Shown one piece after another: positions 33,825-40,518 of a DNA stretch of 40,518 nucleotides (position 1 is its first letter; each line of letters begins with the position of its first letter). The DNA lies in assembly GCA_030536755.1 (NCBI GenBank), contig JAUNPJ010000030.1, forward strand, positions 1 through 40,518, in the 5' to 3' direction. The stretch is from Eubacteriales bacterium. GTDB lineage: Bacteria > Bacillota > Clostridia > Lachnospirales > Lachnospiraceae. The position numbers and the translations under genes were made by a program. The notes below the pieces were generated by a model that was not told the DNA's origin, did not search any database, and saw only the letters and a list, made by a program, of their open reading frames with translations.

Positions 33825-34655
33825 TCAAAAAGGTACATCTCTTAAATCTTCCGGAATGCCGGAGAATTTCTGATTTTTGTTCAATGTATCAATGATTGCC
33901 ATATCTTCTTCTTCGATTGTAAAGTCAAACAATTGTGCGTTATTTATGATTCGCTCCTCCTGCGTTGATTTTGGAATAATCGCCACTCCTTTCTGCAGAA
34001 TCCAGCGAAGACCGATCTGAGCCGGAGTTTTGCAGTATTTTGTTGCAAGTACACACATGACGTCATCGTCCAGATAAGCTCCACGGGCAAGTGGTGCATA
34101 GGCCTGTACGGCAATGCCGCGGCTCTGGCAGTATTCCACAAGCTCTTTCTGATATAAATATGGATGGAATTCAATCTGATTTACAGCAGGAACAATGTCT
34201 GATACTGTTTCGAGCTCTTTCAGATGTCGGATCTCAAAATTGCTCACGCCGATGGATCTGGCACGACCCTCGTAATAAAAATCGGATAATTTGTCCCATG
34301 TCTGAAGGTAACATCCAGGAACAGGCCAGTGAATCAGATACAGATCAACGTAGTCGGTCATGAGACGCTCCAGGCTGCGGTTAAAAGCTCCGTTAATATC
34401 GCCTAAGCGCTGTGCGTTGTTCCAGATTTTGGTGGTGACAAAAAGTTCATCGCGTGAAACGCAGCATTGTTTGATGCCTCGTCCAACACCGTCTTCGTTT
34501 CCATAAGCAGATGCAGTATCAATCAGACGGTAACCTGCTTTTGCGGCATAACAGATGGCGCGTTCTACTTCATTTTCTCCGGTTGCTTTATATACACCCA
34601 GTCCAATCAAGGGCATTTCTCTGTTCGTATTTAATAAAATGGTTTTGTTTTCCAA
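33825..34655 (-). CDS. Aldo/keto reductase
   Basis: A 276-residue NAD(P)H-dependent carbonyl reductase of the AKR superfamily, closest in look to the diketogluconate reductase / AKR5 group. The catalytic tetrad is visible: Asp46 and Tyr51 in LIDTASAYGNE, Lys76 in TTKIWN and His109 in LIHWPVP. GVSNFEIRHL, NQIEFHPYLYQKEL and the cofactor motif IPKSTQEERI are present. The start codon is TTG, supported by AAGGAGGT (34663-34670) seven bases upstream and by the family's N-terminal pattern. The physiological substrate is unknown. It stands alone between two terminators. Confidence 0.93.
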   Translation of the reverse strand: MENKTILLNTNREMPLIGLGVYKATGENEVERAICYAAKAGYRLIDTASAYGNEDGVGRGIKQCCVSRDELFVTTKIWNNAQRLGDINGAFNRSLERLMTDYVDLYLIHWPVPGCYLQTWDKLSDFYYEGRARSIGVSNFEIRHLKELETVSDIVPAVNQIEFHPYLYQKELVEYCQSRGIAVQAYAPLARGAYLDDDVMCVLATKYCKTPAQIGLRWILQKGVAIIPKSTQEERIINNAQLFDFTIEEEDMAIIDTLNKNQKFSGIPEDLRDVPF

Positions 34656-34680
34656 AGCTGATACCTCCTTTACACCATAT

Positions 34681-34708
34681 ATTATAGCACATTAGCATAA
34701 AAATGTAA
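34681..34708 (-). promoter_or_regulatory. Promoter of the aldo/keto reductase gene
   Basis: Read on the minus strand: TTACAT (34703-34708), a 16-base spacer and a perfect TATAAT (34681-34686), 26 bases before the TTG start. Confidence 0.65.
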
Positions 34709-34739
34709 CTAAAGTAAGAGCATTTTATTACAATTCTGA

Positions 34740-34790
34740 TAAAAAAAGAAAATCCGGAAGAGCAGCTTTATGCAATCTTCGGGATTTTCT
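34740..34790 (-). terminator. Terminator of the dnaJ-like gene
   Basis: AGAAAATCC-GAAGA (34747-34761) pairs with TCTTCGGGATTTTCT (34776-34790), with a mismatch. On the minus strand it is followed by a run of T (34740-34746 complement), 17 bases after the dnaJ-like stop. Confidence 0.78.
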
Positions 34791-34806
34791 GGAAAAATCA
34801 AAGAAT

Positions 34807-35781
34807 TTATGTGGCGGTAGGTTCTTCAAATGCTTTGCGGACCATCTGAAAAGCGAATTCCTGTTCGGGTGTAAGTTGTTTTGGAATCCGGAGATGGAGG
34901 TTTAAGTACAAATCCCCTCTCTTTCCGATCTTGGGAGGATAGTTCATTCCCTCTCCGGGGAAACGAAGCCGTTGTTCCGGTGACGTGCCGGGAGGAACAG
35001 AAAAAAGAAGCTCTCCGTTCAGCCCCGGAACCTTGATGGTTCCTCCCAATACAAGAGTGTGAAAATCTATCGTGTAATCCATGTACAAATGATAATTCTT
35101 GCGCGTATATCCCGGCCTGTCGTTCAGGAGAATGATAACATAATAAAGATTGTTCGGATAGTGCGCGTGAAGATGATGAATCAGCTCTTCGCTGCCGCAG
35201 ATGACATCTTCTAATGGAATCAGCTGATTTTCATATGTGTTGGCAGGGATGTTGACTTTGAATTTCCATTCTTTTTCGGAGGTCTGTCTGGAAGCGCTGA
35301 ATACAGGACCGGAAGGGTACTCGATTAAAACCGCTTCTTTTGTGACGGCATGGAAAGTTTCTTCCATTTCCAGGTGGATTGCGATGCGAACCACATGTTT
35401 AAAAAATTCGGGTTCCGGATGAACGTGGTGAACATGGCGGCCGTGTTCGCCATGACCGCCGCATCCTCCACAGTCCCCGCCGCTGCAGTCTCCACTGTCA
35501 CAGGAGCCGCAGTGTTCATGATTCTGACCGGCGGTGTGTGTGAAATCATAGCTGTGAAAAGTGTCCCGATAAGCGCTGTGACCGTAATAATGGTACTTCT
35601 GTCTCTTGTCTGGATTAGATAAAACTGCATAGGCTTCCTGGATTTCCTGAAAACGCTCCTTGCTGTCTTTGTCGCTCGAAGAGTCGGGATGGTATTTTTT
35701 TGCCAGTTTTCGATAGGCGTTTTTGATTTCTTCCTGTGTGGCATCACGGCTGATGCCAAGAATATCATAATAATTTCGCAT
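34807..35781 (-). CDS. DnaJ-class co-chaperone with a Cys/His-rich linker
   Basis: A 324-residue DnaJ/CbpA-type protein. Residues 1-66 are a complete J domain with the HPD triad (31-33), so it should stimulate a DnaK ATPase. Residues about 85-125 form a Gly/Cys/His tract (CGSCDSGDCSGGDCGGCGG, then HGEHGRHVHHVHPE) with five Cys and about eight His. It is not the standard DnaJ zinc finger of four CxxCxGxG repeats. The C-terminal substrate-binding part (about 135-320) has FHTLVLGGTIKVPGLNGELL and VPPGTSPEQRLRFPGEGM. I chose MRNYYDIL at 35781; AAAGGATG lies upstream on the minus strand. The tract suggests metal binding. The gene is divergent from the nickel-enzyme operon, which may be meaningful. 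Confidence 0.88.
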   Translation of the reverse strand: MRNYYDILGISRDATQEEIKNAYRKLAKKYHPDSSSDKDSKERFQEIQEAYAVLSNPDKRQKYHYYGHSAYRDTFHSYDFTHTAGQNHEHCGSCDSGDCSGGDCGGCGGHGEHGRHVHHVHPEPEFFKHVVRIAIHLEMEETFHAVTKEAVLIEYPSGPVFSASRQTSEKEWKFKVNIPANTYENQLIPLEDVICGSEELIHHLHAHYPNNLYYVIILLNDRPGYTRKNYHLYMDYTIDFHTLVLGGTIKVPGLNGELLFSVPPGTSPEQRLRFPGEGMNYPPKIGKRGDLYLNLHLRIPKQLTPEQEFAFQMVRKAFEEPTAT

Positions 35782-35967
35782 ATAAATCATCCTTTGTAAG
35801 TACAACATCGGGTTTCTGTTTATATTATAAAAAAATTCCATGGATTTTTCAATATGATTTGGATAAAAAACGGATAAAAATAATCAATTTAAAAGATGCG
35901 TTAAATATTAGTCAAGCAAGTTAAATTCGTGACAATTTGATGATTTGACAGTTCTCATCTGTTTTGA

Positions 35968-36008
35968 TTCGTACATTAATATGGTAAAATGCATACAAAA
36001 TGTACGAA
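35968..36008. repeat. Spaced inverted repeat, candidate operator
   Basis: The 10-base arms TTCGTACATT and AATGTACGAA are perfect reverse complements separated by 21 bases, putting the arm centres about three helical turns apart. This fits two sites for a dimeric regulator or looping between half-sites. No known regulator motif is recognised. Confidence 0.5.
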
Positions 36009-36045
36009 ACAAAAAAAACTTTTATGAAAATTTAATAAGATTTCC

Positions 36046-36074
36046 TTGCTAAAAAAGCGGAAACGATGTATAAT
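36046..36074 (+). promoter_or_regulatory. Promoter of the nickel/CODH operon
   Basis: TTGCTA (36046-36051), a 17-base spacer and a perfect TATAAT (36069-36074). Transcription should start near 36081, giving a leader of about 130 bases before the His-rich gene. Confidence 0.75.
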
Positions 36075-36083
36075 GAAGAAAAT

Positions 36084-36099
36084 TGACAAATTATTGTCA
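36084..36099 (+). promoter_or_regulatory. Operator-like palindrome at the transcription start
   Basis: TGACAA-ATTA-TTGTCA (36084-36099) is a perfect 6-bp inverted repeat with a 4-base centre, lying at about +4 to +19. A bound dimer would block transcription. It does not match the Rex, FNR or CooA consensus as I know them; the regulator is unidentified. Confidence 0.55.
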
Positions 36100-36212
36100 T
36101 TACAGTAAATAATTACGTTGATTTCCATTCAAAACTGTGTGAACAGTTGCGATGATAAGAAAAGAAAGCAGATGAAAAATCTGTTTAGACTGTTCAGAAG
36201 GAGGTGCAAAAA

Positions 36213-36563
36213 ATGCATTTGATAAAAGATGAAAATGGAAATGTTGTTGCCCATGGACATGAGGCACATGATCATCACCATGACCACAGTCACGAAGAAT
36301 GTAGTCATGGTCATTCGCATGAACATTGCGGAAACTGTAGTGAAGGGAACTGCAAAGATGAAACAGTTGCTTTGCTTACCTATATGGTACAGCATAACGA
36401 GCATCATGCAATGGAGCTTGACCAGATGGCAGACAATCTGATTAAACTTGGAATGGATGACGCTGCGAGAACCATTAAAGAAGGCGTTGCTGATTTCCAG
36501 AAGGCAAATATGAGATTTTCGCTTGCTTTGACACAGGTAAAGACGCATGTAAAGGAGGCATAA
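36213..36563 (+). CDS. His/Cys-rich protein, candidate nickel store for CODH (CooJ-like role)
   Basis: A 116-residue protein. Residues 14-47 hold 12 His and 4 Cys (for example HDHHHDHSHEECSHGHSHEHC), a clear metal-binding tract. Residues 48-116 are predicted helical, with HNEHHAMELDQMADNLIKLG and a C-terminal VKTHVKEA. It heads the operon with CooT, CooC and CooS. In Rhodospirillum rubrum the His-rich CooJ stores nickel for CODH, but there the His cluster is C-terminal; here it is N-terminal, so this looks like an analogue and not a clear homologue. AAGGAGGTG stands before ATG 36213; a GTG at 36204 inside that site is unlikely. Nickel binding is inferred from composition and context. Confidence 0.8.
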   Translation: MHLIKDENGNVVAHGHEAHDHHHDHSHEECSHGHSHEHCGNCSEGNCKDETVALLTYMVQHNEHHAMELDQMADNLIKLGMDDAARTIKEGVADFQKANMRFSLALTQVKTHVKEA

Positions 36564-36566
36564 TAA

Positions 36567-36749
36567 ATGTGTTTGGCAACTGTAATTAAAAAATCAGATG
36601 GCACAGCAATTTTTAAAAATGTCAGCCGCATTGATGTGGAGGGAGACAAACTGATCATTCGAGATATTCTGGGAGATGAAAAACTTGTCGAAGGCAAAAT
36701 CCTGATGGTTGACCTTGCAAACAGTATGGTTGAGGTTGACTGCAAATAA
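36567..36749 (+). CDS. cooT: CooT-family nickel-binding protein
   Basis: A 60-residue CooT-family protein. CooT of R. rubrum is a small dimeric nickel-binding protein involved in CODH maturation. The start MCLATVIKK places Cys2 at the position used for nickel in characterised CooT. The rest (FKNVSRIDVEGDKLIIRDILGDEKLVEGKILMVDLANSMVEVD) matches the family's beta-barrel pattern. It starts 3 bases after the His-rich gene, with AAAGGAGGC overlapping that gene's end, and lies 42 bases before cooC. Confidence 0.88.
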   Translation: MCLATVIKKSDGTAIFKNVSRIDVEGDKLIIRDILGDEKLVEGKILMVDLANSMVEVDCK

Positions 36750-36791
36750 AGAAATAAATCGGATAAAGAAAAATAGATAGGAGGTGCCAGT

Positions 36792-37562
36792 ATGGCACAT
36801 GTAATTGCCGTTGCCGGTAAAGGCGGCGTTGGTAAGACTACTTTGTGTGGTATGCTGATTCAGTATCTGGGCGAAATTGGCAAGGGACCGATTCTTGCAG
36901 TCGATGCAGATGCCAATTCCAATCTGAATGAAGTGCTTGGCGTAGATGTGGATTATACGCTCGGAGATATCCGCGAGGAGATTGCCCAGTCAGAGATGGC
37001 GAAAGACAGCCCGATTCCGGCTGGTATGTCCAAGGCAGACTATGCAGAGATTAAATTTAATTCTGCATTGGTGGAAGATGATGAGTTCGATCTTCTTGTT
37101 ATGGGACGTACGCAGGGGAAAGGATGCTACTGTTTTGTTAATGGACTTCTTCAAGCGCAGCTTCAGAAACTGCAGAACAATTATCCTTATTTTGTAGTAG
37201 ATAATGAAGCAGGAATGGAGCATATTAGCAGAGGAATCCTCCCGAGTATGGAGACTGCGATTCTCGTAAGTGACTGCTCCAGAAGAGGAATTCAGGCGGT
37301 TGGCCGCATTGCAGAGCTGATCAAAGAATGCGATATGCATCCGAAGACGGTTGGTCTGATTGTCAATCGTGCTCCAAACGGAGAACTGAATGAAGGAACA
37401 AAAGAAGAAATCGAAAAGCAGGGCTTGTATCTGCTTGGTGTAGTTCCGCAGGATGAACAGGTTTATGAATTTGACTGCGAAGGAAGACCGACAACAGAAC
37501 TTCCAGAGGATTCTCCGGTGAAAAAGGCACTTCGTGAGATTGTCAAGAAGCTGGATCTGTAA
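36792..37562 (+). CDS. cooC: CooC-type nickel-insertion ATPase (first copy)
   Basis: A 256-residue MinD/ParA-type P-loop ATPase. The deviant Walker A is AVAGKGGVGKTT at the N-terminus. The metal-binding CxC of CooC is Cys112-Tyr-Cys114 in GKGCYCFVNG. VVDNEAGMEHISRG corresponds to the Walker B/switch region, and VDADANSNLNEVLG follows the P-loop. CooC dimers use ATP to load nickel into the C-cluster of CODH. Its position directly before cooS suggests this copy serves CooS. AGGAGGTGCC precedes the ATG. Confidence 0.92.
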   Translation: MAHVIAVAGKGGVGKTTLCGMLIQYLGEIGKGPILAVDADANSNLNEVLGVDVDYTLGDIREEIAQSEMAKDSPIPAGMSKADYAEIKFNSALVEDDEFDLLVMGRTQGKGCYCFVNGLLQAQLQKLQNNYPYFVVDNEAGMEHISRGILPSMETAILVSDCSRRGIQAVGRIAELIKECDMHPKTVGLIVNRAPNGELNEGTKEEIEKQGLYLLGVVPQDEQVYEFDCEGRPTTELPEDSPVKKALREIVKKLDL

Positions 37563-37689
37563 AAAAAGAAAAGTGTGTGCTTTTCTTTTTTCAAACATGT
37601 AAATAACCCATGGGGGAGGATGGGATTTTCCTCCGGGGCTTATATAAAGCAACAAAATAAAAAAGACAAAAAATTAAAGGAGGTCAATA
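37563..37689 (+). other. cooC-cooS intergenic region with stem-loops
   Basis: Just past the cooC stop, AAAAAGAAAAG and CTTTTCTTTTT (37563-37590) form an 11-bp AT-rich stem with a TGTGTG loop and end in T residues, resembling a weak terminator. About 40 bases on, GGAGGA/TCCTCC can form a second small hairpin (near 37615-37635). Partial termination plus a stabilising 5' structure would let cooS be expressed at a level different from the maturation genes. AAAGGAGGTC is the cooS ribosome site. Confidence 0.5.
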
Positions 37690-39582
37690 ATGAGTGAATT
37701 CAAATTAACGACACTTGAGGAGATGGAAGCGGCAACCGCGCGACTTTTAGAGACAGGTGCACAGGTAGGCGCTGATTCCTGGCAGATGCGTGTCAAAAAT
37801 CAGACACCACATTGTAAATTTGGTGAGGAAGGTGTTTGCTGTAGAATCTGTAGTATGGGACCTTGCCGTATTACAAAGAAAGCACCAAGAGGTATCTGCG
37901 GATGTGACGTACATGGTATCGTAGGAAGAAACTTCCTTCGTTTTACAGCAGGTGGTTCTGCAACTCACTCTGATCACGGACGTGAAATCTGCCATACACT
38001 GCATGAGGCAGCTGCAGACGGAAACTACAAAGTAAAAGACGAAGCAAAACTGCTGAGACTGGCAGCTGAGTTCGGCGTTGAGACAGAAGGCAGAGATATT
38101 TATGATGTTGCTCATGAAGTAGCAGAAGTTGGTCTGTTAGAGTATGGTAAACCATTCGGAACACAGGTATTCCTGAAGAGAGCTCCTCAGCATACACAGG
38201 ATATCTGGAAGAGAGAAGAAATTGAGCCGCGTGCAATCGACCGTGAAGTATCCTGTTCTTTACATATGACACATATGGGATGTTCTTCCAAACCGGAAGC
38301 ACTGATTCGTCAGTCTCTCCGTTCTGGCCTTTCTGATGGATGGGGCGGTTCTATGATGGGAACAGAGTTCTCTGATGTATTATTTGGAACACCGCACGAA
38401 ATTGAGACAGAGGCTAACCTTGGTGTTATGAACGCAGATAACGTAAATATCGTTGTTCATGGACATGATCCGTCACTTTCTGAGATGATTTGTGAATATG
38501 CAGATGATCCGGAAATGATCGCATACGCAAAAGAAATGGGAGCAAAAGGAATCACTGTATCTGGTGTATGCTGTACTTCCAACGAAGTTGCAATGCGCCG
38601 CGGAATTCCGATGGCTGGTAACTTCCTGCAGCAGGAAAACGTGGTACTGACAGGTGCCTGCGAAGCAATCGTTGTTGACGTTCAGTGTATCTTCCCGGCA
38701 TTAGGACCTCTGAGCAAATGCTTCCATACAAAATTCGTTACAACTTCTCCAATCGCACAGATGCCGGAGTCTGATTTTATCAGATTCAATGCACATACAG
38801 CTGGAGAAAATGCAAAAGCAATTGTTAAAATGGCAATTGAAAACTTCAAGAATAGAAAACCAGAACTCGTTCATATCCCGGATATGAAACAGAAAGCTGT
38901 TGTTGGATTCTCAGTAGAAGAAATCGTACACAAACTGGACGGTGTAACAAATACTCAGGTAGATAAGACAGGAACAACTCTTCCTCTGATCGAGTGTATT
39001 ACATCTGGTGTTCTTCGCGGTGCTGTTGCTATGGTTGGATGTAACAACCCGAAAGTCCGTTCCGATGCTGCTCATATCGGTCTGATGAAAAAACTGATCG
39101 CAAACGATATCGTTCTGGTTGTATCCGGATGTTCCGCACAGGCTGCTGCAAAAGCTGGTCTGATGGATAAGAGAGCAAAAGATCTCTGCGGCGCTGGTCT
39201 GAAACGTGTATGTGAGCTGGCTGACATTCCTCCAGTTCTTCATATGGGATCTTGTGTAGATATCAGCCGTATGATGGTTCTTGCTGCAACACTTGCAAAA
39301 GATTCTGGATTAAATATCTCCCAGCTTCCATTAGTAGGATGTGCTCCTGAGTGGATGTCTGAGAAGGCTGTTTCCATCGGTAACTACGTTGTTGCTACCG
39401 GTATCGATACATACCTTGGCGTTGAGCCTTACGTTTCCGGTTCTGATCAGATTGCAGGCCTGTTAACAGAAGGTGTTCGTGATTGGGTAGAGGCTGCTTA
39501 TACAGTTGAAAAAGATATCGAGAAATTAGGCGACATGATGATTGAGCGTATCGAAGAGAAACGTGCAGCATTAGGAATCTAA
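37690..39582 (+). CDS. cooS: Anaerobic carbon monoxide dehydrogenase, catalytic subunit
   Basis: A 630-residue Ni-Fe-S enzyme interconverting CO and CO2; with acetyl-CoA synthase it supplies the carbonyl of acetyl-CoA in the Wood-Ljungdahl pathway. The D- and B-cluster cysteines are intact: Cys42 and Cys50, then Cys51, Cys54, Cys59 and Cys70 (CKFGEEGVCCRICSMGPC...GICGCD). An extra Cys72 follows. C-cluster segments include the GSATHSDHGREI region, VSGVCCTSNE, VGCNNPK, VVSGCSAQAAAK and HMGSCVD. Length fits the family. Two CooC-type ATPases flank it and acsB follows, so it is the AcsA partner of acetyl-CoA synthase, not a free-standing CO oxidiser. Confidence 0.97.
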   Translation: MSEFKLTTLEEMEAATARLLETGAQVGADSWQMRVKNQTPHCKFGEEGVCCRICSMGPCRITKKAPRGICGCDVHGIVGRNFLRFTAGGSATHSDHGREICHTLHEAAADGNYKVKDEAKLLRLAAEFGVETEGRDIYDVAHEVAEVGLLEYGKPFGTQVFLKRAPQHTQDIWKREEIEPRAIDREVSCSLHMTHMGCSSKPEALIRQSLRSGLSDGWGGSMMGTEFSDVLFGTPHEIETEANLGVMNADNVNIVVHGHDPSLSEMICEYADDPEMIAYAKEMGAKGITVSGVCCTSNEVAMRRGIPMAGNFLQQENVVLTGACEAIVVDVQCIFPALGPLSKCFHTKFVTTSPIAQMPESDFIRFNAHTAGENAKAIVKMAIENFKNRKPELVHIPDMKQKAVVGFSVEEIVHKLDGVTNTQVDKTGTTLPLIECITSGVLRGAVAMVGCNNPKVRSDAAHIGLMKKLIANDIVLVVSGCSAQAAAKAGLMDKRAKDLCGAGLKRVCELADIPPVLHMGSCVDISRMMVLAATLAKDSGLNISQLPLVGCAPEWMSEKAVSIGNYVVATGIDTYLGVEPYVSGSDQIAGLLTEGVRDWVEAAYTVEKDIEKLGDMMIERIEEKRAALGI

Positions 39583-39623
39583 TGATTAAAAATACGTGAA
39601 TAGAAGGAAAGTGAGTAGGAATT

Positions 39624-40388
39624 ATGAAGATTGCAGTGACTGGAAAGGGCGGAGTAGGTAAGACAACATTTGCTGCAACGTTGGCAAGACTTTATGCGGC
39701 CGAAGGCCGCAAGGTCCTTGCTGCCGATGTTGACCCGGATGCGAATCTGGGACTTGCACTTGGATTTGATGAGGAAACGCTGGATTCTATTATCCCGATC
39801 TCCAGAATGAGAAAACTGGTGGAGGAGAGAACGGGAGCAAACAGCGAAAATCAGTTTTACCGTTTAAATCCCAAAGTGGATGATATTCCAGATAGATATG
39901 GAAAGGTCTGCAATGGAGTAAAACTTCTTGTTCTTGGAACCGTTGAAACTGGCGGAGGCGGTTGTGTGTGTCCGGAGCATGTCATGTTGAAGCGTATTAT
40001 CAATAACATGGTGCTTCATCGGGACGATGTTGTAATCATGGATATGGAAGCCGGACTTGAGCATCTTGGACGCGGAACGACAGAAAGCGTAGACCAGTTT
40101 ATCGTAGTGATTGAGCCGGGGGCACGGAGTGTCCAGACATATAAGAACGTAAAACGTCTGGCTAGTGACCTTGGTGTGAAACAGGTTCGAGTTGTTGCGA
40201 ATAAAGTACGAAACGAGGAAGATGAAGCCTTTGTAAAGTCAAAAATTCCGGAAGAAGACTTGCTTGGATTTATTCACTATAATACAGAGGTTATAGATGC
40301 AGATCGTCAGGGAAAATCTCCTTACGATTTCAGCAAAACTGTAACGGACGAAATTATAAAAATTAAAAAGAAGATAGAAGAAAACTGA
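39624..40388 (+). CDS. cooC: CooC/AcsF-type nickel-insertion ATPase (second copy)
   Basis: A 254-residue P-loop ATPase of the same family, clearly divergent from the copy before cooS. Walker A is VTGKGGVGKTTFAATLA, then AADVDPDANLGLALG. The CxC motif is Cys114-Val-Cys116 in GGGGCVCPEHVML, and DMEAGLEHLGRGT is the switch/Walker B region. In acetogens a paralogue in this position, AcsF, is thought to act on acetyl-CoA synthase; location directly before acsB supports that. It could equally be a second CODH maturation factor, since the two types are hard to separate by sequence. It starts 41 bases after cooS. Confidence 0.9.
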   Translation: MKIAVTGKGGVGKTTFAATLARLYAAEGRKVLAADVDPDANLGLALGFDEETLDSIIPISRMRKLVEERTGANSENQFYRLNPKVDDIPDRYGKVCNGVKLLVLGTVETGGGGCVCPEHVMLKRIINNMVLHRDDVVIMDMEAGLEHLGRGTTESVDQFIVVIEPGARSVQTYKNVKRLASDLGVKQVRVVANKVRNEEDEAFVKSKIPEEDLLGFIHYNTEVIDADRQGKSPYDFSKTVTDEIIKIKKKIEEN

Positions 40389-40421
40389 TTCTACAATAGA
40401 TTTCTTTAGGAGGAAAAAACT

Positions 40422-40518
40422 GTGACATTATTTGAAAGAGTATTTAATGGAAATGATGCTGTATATGGTCTGACGGAGCAGGCAATCGATGCAGCTATCG
40501 CCCAGCACGGTGAAGAGA
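40422..40518 (+). CDS. acsB: Acetyl-CoA synthase subunit, 5' end only
   Basis: The window ends inside this gene, leaving 32 codons. The start GTG 40422 has a strong AGGAGGAAAA upstream. The peptide begins MTLFERVFNGNDAVYGLTEQ and continues AIDAAIAQHGEE, which matches the N-terminus of the acetyl-CoA synthase/CODH complex alpha subunit in Clostridia as I remember it. With cooS and two CooC paralogues upstream this identification is likely. The enzyme would build acetyl-CoA from CO, a methyl group on the corrinoid protein and CoA. Confidence 0.75.
   Translation, partial: MTLFERVFNGNDAVYGLTEQAIDAAIAQHGEE

Larger units (their letters stand above)
35782..36212 (+). other. 431-base intergenic region, divergent promoters of dnaJ-like gene and CODH operon
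   Basis: No gene is visible. It contains an inverted repeat, TTCGTACATT/AATGTACGAA (35968-35977, 35999-36008), a consensus-spaced promoter (36046-36074), an operator-like palindrome just past the expected start (36084-36099), a small hairpin AACTG/CAGTT at 36133-36148, and a perfect ribosome site AAGGAGGTG (36198-36206). The length and structure suggest several layers of control for the CODH operon. Confidence 0.6.

Noticed and set aside
36084-36099. CooA, FNR or Rex site upstream of the CODH operon
   Set aside because: The half-sites TGACAA/TTGTCA with a 4-base spacer do not match those consensus sequences; left as an unassigned palindrome.
1-40518. CRISPR arrays, tRNA or rRNA genes, prophage or complete insertion sequences
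   Set aside because: No regularly spaced direct repeats, tRNA-like cloverleaf or rRNA sequence, integrase or transposase was seen on either strand by reading.

Overview
This window comes from a low-GC, Gram-positive anaerobe, most likely a Lachnospiraceae acetogen of the Blautia/Ruminococcus kind. The evidence is a Trp T-box in front of a complete trp operon, Firmicutes gene order (rplS-lepB-rbgA-rnhB-yraN), TTG/GTG starts with strong AGGAGG ribosome binding sites, a class B sortase with its surface protein, and a carbon monoxide dehydrogenase/acetyl-CoA synthase (Wood-Ljungdahl) cluster at the right edge. The genus is inferred; no rRNA or tRNA gene was seen.

Layout. (1) 1-4.8 kb is an eroded accessory zone: a SAP/DUF6434-like protein, a small membrane protein, an acyltransferase-3 membrane protein, an XRE regulator that looks cut short, a 157-bp MITE-like inverted-repeat element, a TetR regulator with twin operators on its own promoter, what looks like an internally deleted rsgA, a GNAT acetyltransferase and another coding remnant. 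(2) 4.8-11.6 kb is a 1988-residue wall-anchored protein made of DUF11-type repeats, overlapping a class B sortase gene by 4 bp. (3) 11.6-18.4 kb is trpEGDCFBA behind one tryptophan-specific T-box leader. (4) 18.4-22.4 kb is a housekeeping run: rplS, lepB, rbgA, rnhB, yraN, pgeF. (5) prs is convergent with pgeF and divergent from (6) a signalling cassette at 23.8-29.2 kb: an HTH-coil-receiver protein, a lipoprotein that joins a solute-binding protein to a 5'-nucleotidase C-terminal-like domain, and a hybrid histidine kinase. (7) 29.4-33.8 kb is a DUF512/PDZ protein, der, plsY and gpsA. (8) An aldo/keto reductase and an atypical DnaJ with a Cys/His-rich linker lie on the minus strand. (9) 36.2 kb to the end is a nickel-enzyme operon: His-rich protein, CooT, CooC, CooS, a second CooC/AcsF and the first 32 codons of acsB.

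How the parts work together. The right-hand operon encodes CO dehydrogenase together with what appears to be its nickel supply chain: a His/Cys-rich nickel store, CooT, and one CooC-type ATPase on each side of cooS, the second directly before acsB. The divergent DnaJ, which replaces the usual zinc finger with a short Cys/His/Gly tract, may belong to the same metal-handling module, but this is inference. The 23.8-29.2 kb cassette looks like an extracytoplasmic ligand sensor feeding a phosphorelay. The surface protein and sortase form a self-contained adhesion cassette.

The most unusual points are the His-rich CooJ analogue and Cys/His-rich DnaJ beside the CODH operon, the solute-binding/5'-nucleotidase-C fusion, the hybrid kinase gene whose expected start codon is missing and whose TTG start overlaps the stop of a short leader ORF, and the decayed segment around the MITE.
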